Assembly (NCBI RefSeq): GCF_900142605.1
Contig: NZ_FRBL01000012.1
Span: 1 to 64,000, forward strand
Direction of reading: 5' to 3'
DNA from: Chitinophaga jiangningensis
Lineage (GTDB): Bacteria; Bacteroidota; Bacteroidia; Chitinophagales; Chitinophagaceae
Length of the DNA stretch: 64,000 nt
Shown here: piece by piece, positions 17,746 to 25,625 of the stretch
Layout: every line of letters begins with the position of its first letter
Numbering within the stretch: the first letter of the stretch is position 1
Notes under the pieces: generated by a model
Told to the model about the DNA's origin: nothing
Database searches by the model: none
What the model saw: only the letters and a program-made list of their open reading frames with translations
Made by a program: the position numbers and the translations under genes

Positions 17746-18630
17746 ATGCAAAAAATCGGATTTATAGGAATAGGTAACCTGGGGTTGCCTATCGCGGAAA
17801 ATTTACTGAAGGCAGGTCATCAGTTGAAAGTATACAACCGTACCCGTGAGAAGGCGTTGCCGCTGGAAAAGCTGGGTGCGGAGATAGTGGACAGCCCTGT
17901 GGCGGCTATTGAAAAAGGAGGGATTGTATTTACCCTTGTGTCGGACGATGCGGCGTTGCGGGATATAGTGACTCCTGCATTCCTGGCTGCGCTGGGTACA
18001 GGTGGGGTGCATGCATCCATGAGTACGATTTCACCTGTTACAGCAGGGGAGCTGGCGGCGCTGCACAAAAAAGAAGGGTCCATTTACATTGCCTCGCCGG
18101 TATTTGCGCGGCCGGAAGCGGCGGCGGCGAAAATGGGTAACGCAGCCATCAGCGGGGATGCGGCAGGTAAGGAGCGTATCAGGCAATTACTGCTGGATGG
18201 CTTTGCGAAAAATATTTTTGACATGGGTACCAAACCGGAAAATGCCAATGTGATGAAGCTGATTGGTAATTTCATGATTGCCGGCGCCATGGAGCTGATG
18301 GCGGAGTCTTTTGTTTTGGCAGAGAAAAATGGACTCGATGCGAAAGCAGCTTATGAACTGCTGACCACCACGTTGTTTACAGGGCCTATTTTCCGCAACT
18401 ACGGTGCGATGATACTCAATAGGGAATTTGAGGGCGAACGGTCTTTTAAAGCATCATTGGGACTCAAAGATATAGACCTGGTGCTGGAAACAGCGCGTAA
18501 CAGCTATACGCCGATGCCGATTGCCAACCTGGTGCACCAGCGATTGCTCACAGTGCTGAGTAAGGGCAGGAGAGATGCGGACTGGGTGGCACTGGCCACA
18601 GGGGCGTTGAATGATGCCGGGTTGAAATAG
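17746..18630 (+). CDS. NAD(P)-dependent beta-hydroxyacid dehydrogenase (3-HIBDH family)
   Basis: A 294-residue cytoplasmic enzyme of the 3-hydroxyisobutyrate/tartronate-semialdehyde/glyoxylate reductase family. It has a Rossmann motif GFIGIGNLGLPIAENLL (residues 5-21), the substrate loop STISPVTA (93-100), and the catalytic lysine K171 in MKLIGNFMIAG. VYNRTREKA after strand 2 suggests NADP(H) preference through the NRT region. The length is normal. The exact hydroxyacid is not readable. It is transcribed alone, with a dispersed repeat right after the stop codon. Confidence 0.92.
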   Translation: MQKIGFIGIGNLGLPIAENLLKAGHQLKVYNRTREKALPLEKLGAEIVDSPVAAIEKGGIVFTLVSDDAALRDIVTPAFLAALGTGGVHASMSTISPVTAGELAALHKKEGSIYIASPVFARPEAAAAKMGNAAISGDAAGKERIRQLLLDGFAKNIFDMGTKPENANVMKLIGNFMIAGAMELMAESFVLAEKNGLDAKAAYELLTTTLFTGPIFRNYGAMILNREFEGERSFKASLGLKDIDLVLETARNSYTPMPIANLVHQRLLTVLSKGRRDADWVALATGALNDAGLK

Positions 18631-18673
18631 GTTGGTTGCACGCAAAGGAACATCAGACTGCATAAGTAGCAAA

Positions 18674-18892
18674 GGGGCCTTCGGCCCTTGCGATCTTCTT
18701 TCTCGCAAAGACCTGTGTTTTGTTCCAAAAAGTTATTACGATAGAGGAGGGGCCTTCGGCCCCTCCTCTATCGTAATAAGGTCCGCCACTGGCGGACCTT
18801 ATTACGTTGTAAACAACAAAACGCAAACCTTTGCTGCTTACCTGCTTGGCTGCTTTGCGAGAAAAAAAGACAAAACACCATCCTTTGCGTGA
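18674..18892. repeat. Dispersed inverted-arm element, copy A
   Basis: This is a mobile-looking intergenic element. It begins with a GGGCC-TTC-GGCCC hairpin. A shortened left arm (CTCGCAAAG...TTTTGTT) follows, then the double hairpin at 18733-18806, then a full right arm (18814-18862) carrying TTTGCTGCTTACCTGCTT and TGCTTTGCGAGAAA. The right arm is nearly identical to those of copies B (20381) and C (32224) and is the reverse complement of copy B's left arm. No coding capacity is convincing. Confidence 0.8.
18733..18806. repeat. Fused double hairpin with a shared arm (X-X'-X), copy A
   Basis: Hairpin one spans 18733-18779, with 22-bp perfect arms and a TTC loop. Hairpin two spans 18772-18806, with 16-bp perfect arms and an ACT loop. 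The octamer TTATTACG occurs at 18733 and 18799, with its complement CGTAATAA at 18772-18779. That complement can pair with either copy but not both. Confidence 0.9.
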
Positions 18893-18903
18893 AGCGTATC
18901 CTC

Positions 18904-19287
18904 CTACGACACCACCGCCGGCGCCATCACCTCCGGCATATGTTCCAGCCCCCAGTCCGACATTACTTCCAATATAGGCGCCATGGATTTTCCCAGGTCC
19001 GTCAGTTCATACTCCACCCGCGGCGGCACTTCCGGAAATACAAACCGGTTGATTAGTCCATCCTGCTCCATTTCCCGCAGCTGCAGCACCAGTACCCGCT
19101 CGGAGATACCCGGAATGGATTTGCGCAACTCACTATAACGCTGCCTGTCCTGCAATAAACGCCATAGTATCACCGGTTTCCATCGGTTACCGATGAGCGA
19201 CAACGTATATACCGTGCCGCAGTCGCCCCTGAGCTGCCTGGCATTTTGCGAATTAGTTGAAGCGTCTTTTTTCATTTTGCTAAACAT
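18904..19287 (-). CDS. HxlR-family transcriptional regulator
   Basis: A 127-residue winged-helix regulator. The HxlR signature is GDCGTVYTLSLIGNRWKPVIL (about 22-42), with the conserved N-terminal cysteine often used for redox or aldehyde sensing. It continues RYSELRKSIPGISERVLVLQLREMEQDGLI and YELTDLG. A palindrome covers the first ATG (19285-19287). The in-frame ATG at 19273-19275 would give MKKDASTNS and leave the palindrome upstream, so that may be the true start. Its target is unknown. The dehydrogenase at 17746 is a possible candidate but lies beyond a repeat element. Confidence 0.9.
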   Translation of the reverse strand: MFSKMKKDASTNSQNARQLRGDCGTVYTLSLIGNRWKPVILWRLLQDRQRYSELRKSIPGISERVLVLQLREMEQDGLINRFVFPEVPPRVEYELTDLGKSMAPILEVMSDWGLEHMPEVMAPAVVS

Positions 19288-19304
19288 TTACAGGATATAA
19301 ATGT
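19284..19304. promoter_or_regulatory. Possible HxlR operator
   Basis: ACATTTA (19284-19290) is inverted as TAAATGT (19298-19304) with 7 bases between. It covers the first possible start codon of the HxlR gene, a placement that would fit autorepression. Confidence 0.4.
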
Positions 19305-19441
19305 AAAACATCTGTACAAGTTATGATGCCTGCGGCCGCATAACCGGGTATCTCCCTAATTTAGAAAATCGATTTTGTGTAGTGCCAGTAAGGGTTTTAT
19401 CATAATATTCAGAAAAACCCTACCTGAATAAAAAAATATAT

Positions 19442-19449
19442 TATATTTG
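19442..19449 (+). promoter_or_regulatory. -7 box of the ROK kinase gene
   Basis: TATATTTG matches TAnnTTTG exactly and lies 46 bases before the ATG. No clear -33 TTG at the expected spacing. Confidence 0.45.
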
Positions 19450-19456
19450 TCCTCAT

Positions 19457-19474
19457 CGCTAAAACGATTTAGCG
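19457..19474. promoter_or_regulatory. LacI-like palindromic operator
   Basis: CGCTAAAACGATTTAGCG is an 18-bp palindrome with one mismatched pair and a central CG, the form typical of LacI-family operators. It begins 8 bases after the -7 box, over the likely transcription start. No LacI-type gene is in the window. Confidence 0.5.
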
Positions 19475-19495
19475 TAAAACCTGATTTTTTAACAT

Positions 19496-20377
19496 ATGAA
19501 AAATTCCATGGCTGTAGGAGTGGATATAGGAGGCTCGCACATAACGGCAGCATTAGTAGATCTGGAAAACAGATCCATCATTGAAAACACCTGGCGTCGG
19601 GAACGGGTGAACTCCAAAGGCGCAGCGGAAGATATCATCACCGCATGGGCAGCAGTGATCAACGAGGTCACCAAAGAAGCAGCCATTGATAATATGGTGA
19701 TAGGCATCGGAATGCCAGGGCCGTTTGACTACGAGCTCGGCATCAGCAAAATGCTCAACCAGGACAAATACGACGCACTATTCAACCTGAACGTAAAGGA
19801 ACTCCTCGCGGCAAAATTGAATATATCACCCAAAAATATCCAGTTTATCAACGATGCAGGATGCTTCCTGCAGGGAGAAGGCTTCAGCGGCGCCGCACGT
19901 GAATTTAAACGCGCTATCGGCCTTACGCTCGGTACAGGACTTGGATCAGCCACCTACGACGGGCACCTCGCCAAAGATGCAGACCGATGGTGTGCACCCT
20001 TTAAAAACAGTATCGCAGAAGATTATATCTCCACCCGCTGGTTTGTAAAACGCTATGAAGAAATAAGCGGTCAAACCGTGAAAGACGTTAAAGCATTATG
20101 CGAACTGGAAGAACAGGACGAACGCGTAAAAGGCATCTTCCAGGAGTTTGCTGCCAACCTCGCCGCATTTCTCGTTCCCTTTGTACAGGAAGAAAATCCT
20201 GAAGTAATCGTACTCGGCGGTAATATTGCCAACGCATCCCCGCTATTTTTACCTGCACTGATCCTTCAGCTCGCAGCACATCATATTCATATTCCTGTTC
20301 GTATAGCCATGCTGGGCGAATCTGCTGCCATCATCGGCGCAGCCAGCGTATGGTTCGGTGAAACAGTTAATGCATAA
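19496..20377 (+). CDS. ROK-family sugar kinase
   Basis: A 293-residue cytoplasmic kinase of the ROK group. Phosphate-binding motif VGVDIGGSHITAAL starts at residue 7, the catalytic base is D120 in FINDAGCFLQGEG, and the glycine loop is LTLGTGLGSA (143-152). Odd: the usual ROK zinc motif (GCxCGxxGCxE) is missing, and the region holds only one cysteine (DADRWCAPFK). The substrate may be glucose, an N-acetylhexosamine or another hexose. It could phosphorylate GlcNAc or ManNAc made by the sialic acid locus 13 kb away, but nothing in the sequence proves that. Confidence 0.88.
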   Translation: MKNSMAVGVDIGGSHITAALVDLENRSIIENTWRRERVNSKGAAEDIITAWAAVINEVTKEAAIDNMVIGIGMPGPFDYELGISKMLNQDKYDALFNLNVKELLAAKLNISPKNIQFINDAGCFLQGEGFSGAAREFKRAIGLTLGTGLGSATYDGHLAKDADRWCAPFKNSIAEDYISTRWFVKRYEEISGQTVKDVKALCELEEQDERVKGIFQEFAANLAAFLVPFVQEENPEVIVLGGNIANASPLFLPALILQLAAHHIHIPVRIAMLGESAAIIGAASVWFGETVNA

Positions 20378-20380
20378 TTC

Positions 20381-20637
20381 AGGGCCTTCGGCCCTTGCGA
20401 TCCTTTTTTCTCGCAAAGCAGCATAAGGGGCATAAGCAGCAAAGGCCTGCATTTTGTTCCAATGATTTTTTATCTCTTTCTGGGTAAAGACCTTCGGTCT
20501 TTACCCAGAAAGAGATGTTTTCCGCAGTCGGCGGAAAACATCTCTCTTAAAAAAACAACAAAACACAAGTCTTTGCTGCTTACCTGCTTTGCTGCTCTGC
20601 GTGCAAAAAAGTTCGCTCTCCCGGCGCCGAAGGCGCC
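20381..20637. repeat. Dispersed inverted-arm element, copy B (most complete)
   Basis: A 257-base element. It has an outer hairpin AGGGCC-TTC-GGCCCT at 20381-20395 and a left arm at 20410-20458 (with AAGCAGCAAAG and TTTTGTT). The fused double hairpin lies at 20472-20545, the right arm at 20557-20604 is the imperfect reverse complement of the left arm, and the outer hairpin GGCGCC-GAA-GGCGCC is at 20623-20637. The same order is seen in copy C. It fills most of the 480-base gap between the ROK and Gfo/Idh genes. The remaining 220 bases show nothing I can name. Confidence 0.85.
20472..20545. repeat. Fused double hairpin with a shared arm (X-X'-X), copy B
   Basis: Hairpin one (20472-20516) has 21-bp perfect arms and a TTC loop. 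Hairpin two (20511-20545) has 15-bp perfect arms and a 5-base loop. The shared segment AGAGAT (20511-20516) can pair with ATCTCT at 20472 or at 20540. Confidence 0.9.
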
Positions 20638-20858
20638 CTAACCGAAATAAGTCTTTGCCGGAAACCTGCCGCCGTTCATCACATTTCATCAACCCATACT
20701 TGCAAATCCCCGCTTTCGCCATTATCTTTCCAAGATAATCATGCGTACCTGTAGATGTACTGATAACTGACGCTATTCCTGAAACCATAGTGAACCTTTT
20801 GATCGTTGCGCATGCCAATTGCTAGTGAACAAATAAATCTACTCTATAATCACACCTT

Positions 20859-22130
20859 ATGACTAAACAGACAAGCAATTCCAGGCGCTCCTTTATCAGG
20901 AACTCCCTTGGCGCACTGGCAGCTTTCACAATTGTTCCCAGGCACGTACTGGGACGCGGATACCTTGCACCCAGCGATCAACTCACCAAAGCCGTAATCG
21001 GTACGGGAAGCATGGGCCGCGGGCATTTCGGATACGCCGGTACACGCGTGGTGGCCGTTTGCGATGTAGACCGTAGTCACCTGAAACTGGCCATGGATCA
21101 GCTGAAAGACAAATCAGTAAAAACATTTACCGACTACCGCGAGGTCATCACCCTCCCGGAAGTGGATATCGTTCATATCGCCACACCACCGCACTGGCAC
21201 GGTATCATCGCCGCCGATGCTGCCCGCGCCGGCAAAGATATCTGGTGCGAAAAACCAATGACCGCCACCATCGGCGAAGGTAAACGCCTCGTGGAAGCGG
21301 TACAGCAACATGGCCGCATCTTCCGCCTCAATACCTGGTTCCGCTTCTCCGATAACTTCTACGGAATGGGTACCACCGTAAAACCAATTAAAAAATTGGT
21401 GGACAGCGGCCTGCTCGGATGGCCCCTGAAAGTGACCGTGAGCAAACACACCGGGTTCGACTGGAAATTTTACTGGGTAGGAAAAACCAACCTCCCGGAA
21501 ATGCCGGTACCGGCTGAACTGGACTATGATATGTGGTTAGGACCAGCGCCTTATAAACCATACACGCAACACCGTGTTCACCAAACCTTCCGCGGCTACT
21601 GGGATTACGATGGCGGCGGCCTCGGTGATATGGGACAACACTATCTCGATCCTATCCAATACTTCCTTGGCAAGGATAACACCAGCCCGGTAAAAGTGGA
21701 AGTAGATGCGCCACAGCAACACCCGGATGCCGTAGGCACCTGGCGCCGCATCATCTACACCTACGACGACGGTTGCCAGATCATCCTCGACGGTGAAGGA
21801 AAGGATGAAAAAGCCGCTTACATCGAAGGACCTAACGGTAAACTATACCCCGGTTTCAAATCCACCATTCCGGACCTGGAAAAGAAACTGGCCGCCTTCC
21901 CTGATCCGCTGCCGCAGCAAACCGACTTCGTGGAAGCCGTAAAACTGCGCCGCAAATTTGCGCTCAACGAAGAAAATGGCCACCGCTCTGCCACACTGGT
22001 AAACATGGGCAAAATAGCGCTGCAACTCAATCGTAACCTGCAGTTCGACCCGGTAAACCAGGTGTTCATCAATGATGAAGGCGCCAATAACCTTATTTTC
22101 CAACCCATGCGCGGACCCTGGACCATTTAA
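20859..22130 (+). CDS. Tat-exported Gfo/Idh/MocA-family oxidoreductase
   Basis: A 423-residue NAD(P)-dependent sugar oxidoreductase with a twin-arginine signal (R9-R10 in SRRSFIRNS, then a hydrophobic stretch), so it is exported folded with its cofactor. The Rossmann region is AVIGTGSMGRGH (about 46-57) and the EKP catalytic motif is E131-K132-P133. The C-terminal part (YWDYDGGGLGDMGQHYLDPIQYFLG) is the typical beta-sheet substrate domain. It is followed after 12 bases by the HEAT/DUF1080 gene. The pair suggests periplasmic oxidation of a glycoside to the 3-keto form followed by cleavage. The natural sugar is unknown. Confidence 0.92.
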   Translation: MTKQTSNSRRSFIRNSLGALAAFTIVPRHVLGRGYLAPSDQLTKAVIGTGSMGRGHFGYAGTRVVAVCDVDRSHLKLAMDQLKDKSVKTFTDYREVITLPEVDIVHIATPPHWHGIIAADAARAGKDIWCEKPMTATIGEGKRLVEAVQQHGRIFRLNTWFRFSDNFYGMGTTVKPIKKLVDSGLLGWPLKVTVSKHTGFDWKFYWVGKTNLPEMPVPAELDYDMWLGPAPYKPYTQHRVHQTFRGYWDYDGGGLGDMGQHYLDPIQYFLGKDNTSPVKVEVDAPQQHPDAVGTWRRIIYTYDDGCQIILDGEGKDEKAAYIEGPNGKLYPGFKSTIPDLEKKLAAFPDPLPQQTDFVEAVKLRRKFALNEENGHRSATLVNMGKIALQLNRNLQFDPVNQVFINDEGANNLIFQPMRGPWTI

Positions 22131-22142
22131 TTTAAGCTGATC

Positions 22143-25100
22143 ATGAAGAAATTATCATTCACTATACTGCCGCTGCTATTCCTCGGATTGGGTGCTTTTG
22201 CCCAGCCGGCCCCGGACCAGCGCGCACTGCATACCAAAGTGGCCGATGTACTGGCCCGCTTCCCGGCCAATAACAGGGCCGACCTGAATAAATACTTTCA
22301 GGAAATTTCCTCCTTCGGTGCCAGCGGCATCAGCCAGATGGCCGATCTGCTCTCAGCCCCCGGCAAAGGCGACAATACCAGAATGGAATACGCCCTGGCC
22401 GGCTACGCATTTTATGTAACCGCCCCAGGCCAGGAAAACAACCGTGCCACCGCGGTAAAAGCCTACTCACAGGCTGCCGCCAAAGCTACCAATCCGGAAG
22501 TAAAAGCCTTCCTGATCCGCCAGGTGCAAACGCTGGCCGGCAACCCTTCGGTAGCCACGCTCACGCCTTTCCTGGCGGATGAGCGCCTCTGCGATCCTGC
22601 AGCCCGTGCCCTCGTGAAAATCAATACCGCAGAAAGTAAACAGGCCTTACTCACTGCACTCGGCACCGCCACCGGCAAGCGTCAGATTACCCTGGTGCAG
22701 GCTTTGGGAGATGCCAGCGCCGCTGAGGCCAATGCCGCGATTATCAAACTCGCCTCCGGCAGCAACGGTGACTTAGCCAAAGTATCCAACTACGCACTGG
22801 CACGCATCGCTGACCCGGCCGCCGCTAATACGCTTAAAGCCAACGCCGCTAAAGCAGGCTACGGGTACGACCGTACGAATGCCACCGCATCCTACCTCAC
22901 CTACCTCGCCGCACTGAGCGATAAAAAACTCGCCACCAGTCTGGCTACTGCACTGCTGCCTGTTACCAAAGGTGTTCCGCAGGAAAATGCTTATGTAGCA
23001 GCCCTGAACATTCTCAGTGCCAACGACGGCGCTAAAGCACTGGCCACCTGGATTACCGCGACGAATGATAGTCGCCCCCGCGTGAAAAACACTGCCTGGA
23101 AACTGATTGCTGCCCACACTGCCACACTCATCCCTGCGCAGCAGGCCATGGTGTTGAAGCAGTTCGGTACCGCAGATAATGTAACCAAAGCTGCGGCGAT
23201 CCGCATCTTCGCAGATAATAAGGCGGAATACGCCCTGCCTGCCATAACCGGGCTGATGTCCAACCAGGACCCGCAGATCCGAACGGCCGCTATTGACGCG
23301 ACGGGTCGCATTGGCGGCATTAAACATCTCCCTGTATTAATCACCACCTTTAACTCCAGCGATCCGGCTACAGTAGAAGCGGTGGAAAATGCATTGCTGA
23401 TCATGCCGGGTTCGGAAGTAGTAACAGCAGTGGCTGCCGCATTTCCTAACCTGACCACGGCTGCTAAATCTGCCGCTATAACGGTACTGGCTGCACGAAA
23501 AGCGACAGAACAGGGCAAACTGATCACCGACGCTGCTGCCGGCACAGATGCAAACCTGCGCACGGCCGCCTACAAAGCCTTGCCTGCTATTGCCAATCAG
23601 CAAAGTGTACCAGTGCTGGTAACGCTGGTCAACGGTGCTACCAACAGCCTGGAAACCACCGCTGCACAGCAGGCGCTCATCAACGCCGCCATCTCCCCGG
23701 AGCAGGCCAAACAATTCATGCAGGCAGCGCCGGCAGCCAGCAAATCCCGCTACCTCGGCGTGCTGGCAGGCATTGGCTCTAAAGACGCACTGGGAGCAGT
23801 AGTAGACGCGTTTAATAACGGCGACGCCACTACGAAAGATGCCGCCATCCGCGCGCTGGCCGACTGGTCCAACGCCGATGCCGCCCTGCCGCTCTTAAAC
23901 ATTGCCCGCAATAAGGAGTATGTAGTATACCAGGAACAGGCATTACTGGGCTATGTGGGGTTAGCATCTGCCAAAACAATACCCGCGGATCAAAAGGTAT
24001 TGATGGTACGTAATGCATTGGACATTACCTCCAGCGAAAAAGTACAACTGAAAGCCTTACAGGTACTCAATAAATGTAAATCCTATAACGCCCTCCTGCT
24101 GGCTGGCCGCTACCTGGAATCGCCCAACCTGGGCGCCACAGCTGCCGATGCCGTAATGGATATCGCCCTGGCCGATAAATCCTATGCAGGCCCGGTGGTG
24201 AAAACACTCCTCGAAAAAGCAAGTGCACAACTGAAAGGTGGTGATGCCGACTACCAGCGACAGTCTATCCGCAAATACCTCAACGAAATGCCCGCCGGCG
24301 AAGGCTTCGTATCCATGTTTAATGGCACGGACCTCAGCGGATGGAAAGGCCTCGTTGAAAACCCGGTTGCCCGCGGGAAAATGACCGAAAAAGCACTGAA
24401 GTCTGCCCAAACAAAAGCCAATGAGAAAATGAACAAAGGCTGGTCCGTAAAAGATGGCCTCCTCGTATTCAACGGCGAAGGAGATAACCTCTGTACGGAG
24501 AAAAAATATGGCGACTTCGAAATGCTGGTAGACTGGAAGATCACCGCTAAAGGTGATGCCGGCATCTACCTTCGCGGTACGCCGCAGGTGCAGATATGGG
24601 ACACCTCCCGTACCGATGTGGGTGCTGAAGTAGGCTCCGGTGGACTCTACAACAACCAGTCGAACGTAAGCAAACCACTGGTGCTCGCAGATAATGCCAT
24701 TGGCGAATGGAATCACTTCCACATCATCATGAAGGGCGACCGCGTAACCGTTTACCTCAACGGTCAGCTGGTGACCAACAACACCATTATGGAAAACTAC
24801 TGGGAAAAAGGATTACCTATTTTCCCTGAGGAGCAGATTGAATTGCAGGCGCACGGTACCTACGTGGCCTACCGCGATCTGTATATCAAAGAGCTGCCGC
24901 GTCCTAAGCCTTTCGTGTTAAGCGCGGAGGAAAAGAAAGCCGGATTCAAAGTGCTGTTTGATGGTACCAACATGCAGGCATGGACGGGTAACACCACCAG
25001 CTACATCATGGAAGAAGGCAACCTCGTGATCTACCCTAAATTAGGTGGTTCCGGCAACCTGTTTACGAAAGAAGAGTTTAAGGATTTTATTTATCGTTTC

Positions 25101-25514
25101 GAATTCCAGCTTACACCTGGCGCCAATAACGGCCTGGGTATCCGCGCTCCTTTGGAAGGTAATGCGGCCTATAATGGTATGGAATTACAGATCATCGACA
25201 ACGAGGCGGATATGTACAAAAACCTGCACGAGTACCAGTATCATGGCTCCGTGTATGGTGTGATTCCTGCGAAGCGTGGCTTCCTCAAACCCGTAGGGGA
25301 GTGGAACTACGAAGAAGTGGTAGTGAAAGGTAATAATGTAAAAGTGATCCTCAACGGTGAAACGATCCTGGATGGTGATATCGCTGCGGCCAGTGCCAAT
25401 GGTACGTTGGATCACAAGGATCATCCCGGTTTGAAAAATGAAAAGGGGCATATCGGTTTCCTCGGACATGGCGATGTGGTGCGCTTCCGCAATATCCGTG
25501 TGAAGTCACTCTAA
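22143..25514 (+). CDS. HEAT-repeat protein with two DUF1080 (3-keto-glycoside hydrolase) domains
   Basis: A 1123-residue exported protein with a signal peptide at 1-20 (ending LGAFAQ). About 30-700 is an Ala-rich array of HEAT-type helical repeats. Two DUF1080/PF06439 lectin-like domains follow. The first is about 720-915 (FVSMFNGTDLSGWKG, GDAGIYLRGTPQVQIWD). The second is about 935-1123 (FKVLFDGTNMQAW, NNGLGIRAPLEG, MELQIIDNE). DUF1080 members include 3-keto-disaccharide hydrolases. It is the second gene of the operon with the Tat oxidoreductase and ends in a long terminator. The double catalytic-type domain on a HEAT scaffold is unusual. Confidence 0.88.
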   Translation: MKKLSFTILPLLFLGLGAFAQPAPDQRALHTKVADVLARFPANNRADLNKYFQEISSFGASGISQMADLLSAPGKGDNTRMEYALAGYAFYVTAPGQENNRATAVKAYSQAAAKATNPEVKAFLIRQVQTLAGNPSVATLTPFLADERLCDPAARALVKINTAESKQALLTALGTATGKRQITLVQALGDASAAEANAAIIKLASGSNGDLAKVSNYALARIADPAAANTLKANAAKAGYGYDRTNATASYLTYLAALSDKKLATSLATALLPVTKGVPQENAYVAALNILSANDGAKALATWITATNDSRPRVKNTAWKLIAAHTATLIPAQQAMVLKQFGTADNVTKAAAIRIFADNKAEYALPAITGLMSNQDPQIRTAAIDATGRIGGIKHLPVLITTFNSSDPATVEAVENALLIMPGSEVVTAVAAAFPNLTTAAKSAAITVLAARKATEQGKLITDAAAGTDANLRTAAYKALPAIANQQSVPVLVTLVNGATNSLETTAAQQALINAAISPEQAKQFMQAAPAASKSRYLGVLAGIGSKDALGAVVDAFNNGDATTKDAAIRALADWSNADAALPLLNIARNKEYVVYQEQALLGYVGLASAKTIPADQKVLMVRNALDITSSEKVQLKALQVLNKCKSYNALLLAGRYLESPNLGATAADAVMDIALADKSYAGPVVKTLLEKASAQLKGGDADYQRQSIRKYLNEMPAGEGFVSMFNGTDLSGWKGLVENPVARGKMTEKALKSAQTKANEKMNKGWSVKDGLLVFNGEGDNLCTEKKYGDFEMLVDWKITAKGDAGIYLRGTPQVQIWDTSRTDVGAEVGSGGLYNNQSNVSKPLVLADNAIGEWNHFHIIMKGDRVTVYLNGQLVTNNTIMENYWEKGLPIFPEEQIELQAHGTYVAYRDLYIKELPRPKPFVLSAEEKKAGFKVLFDGTNMQAWTGNTTSYIMEEGNLVIYPKLGGSGNLFTKEEFKDFIYRFEFQLTPGANNGLGIRAPLEGNAAYNGMELQIIDNEADMYKNLHEYQYHGSVYGVIPAKRGFLKPVGEWNYEEVVVKGNNVKVILNGETILDGDIAAASANGTLDHKDHPGLKNEKGHIGFLGHGDVVRFRNIRVKSL

Positions 25515-25517
25515 GCA

Positions 25518-25574
25518 TAAACAAGTTCAAAAAAATAAGGGACAGCCAGTCCCTTATTTTTTTGAACTTGTTTA
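25518..25574. terminator. Long bidirectional terminator hairpin
   Basis: Perfect 26-bp arms with a 5-base loop include an A7/T7 tract in the stem. It lies between the stop of the HEAT/DUF1080 gene and the convergent AraC gene and can terminate both strands. Confidence 0.9.
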
Positions 25575-25625
25575 GCCTATTATCCTTTTAATACCACTAC
25601 AGATGAAGCTTCTCCGGCAGGCAGA

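Noticed and set aside
18632..18892. An 86-codon open frame on the + strand downstream of the 3-HIBDH-like gene
   Set aside because: It lies wholly within the dispersed repeat and crosses both hairpins. Its translation has no recognisable features.
20501..20818. A 105-codon open frame on the - strand
   Set aside because: It overlaps copy B of the repeat and a low-information spacer. The frame is not kept in copies A or C.
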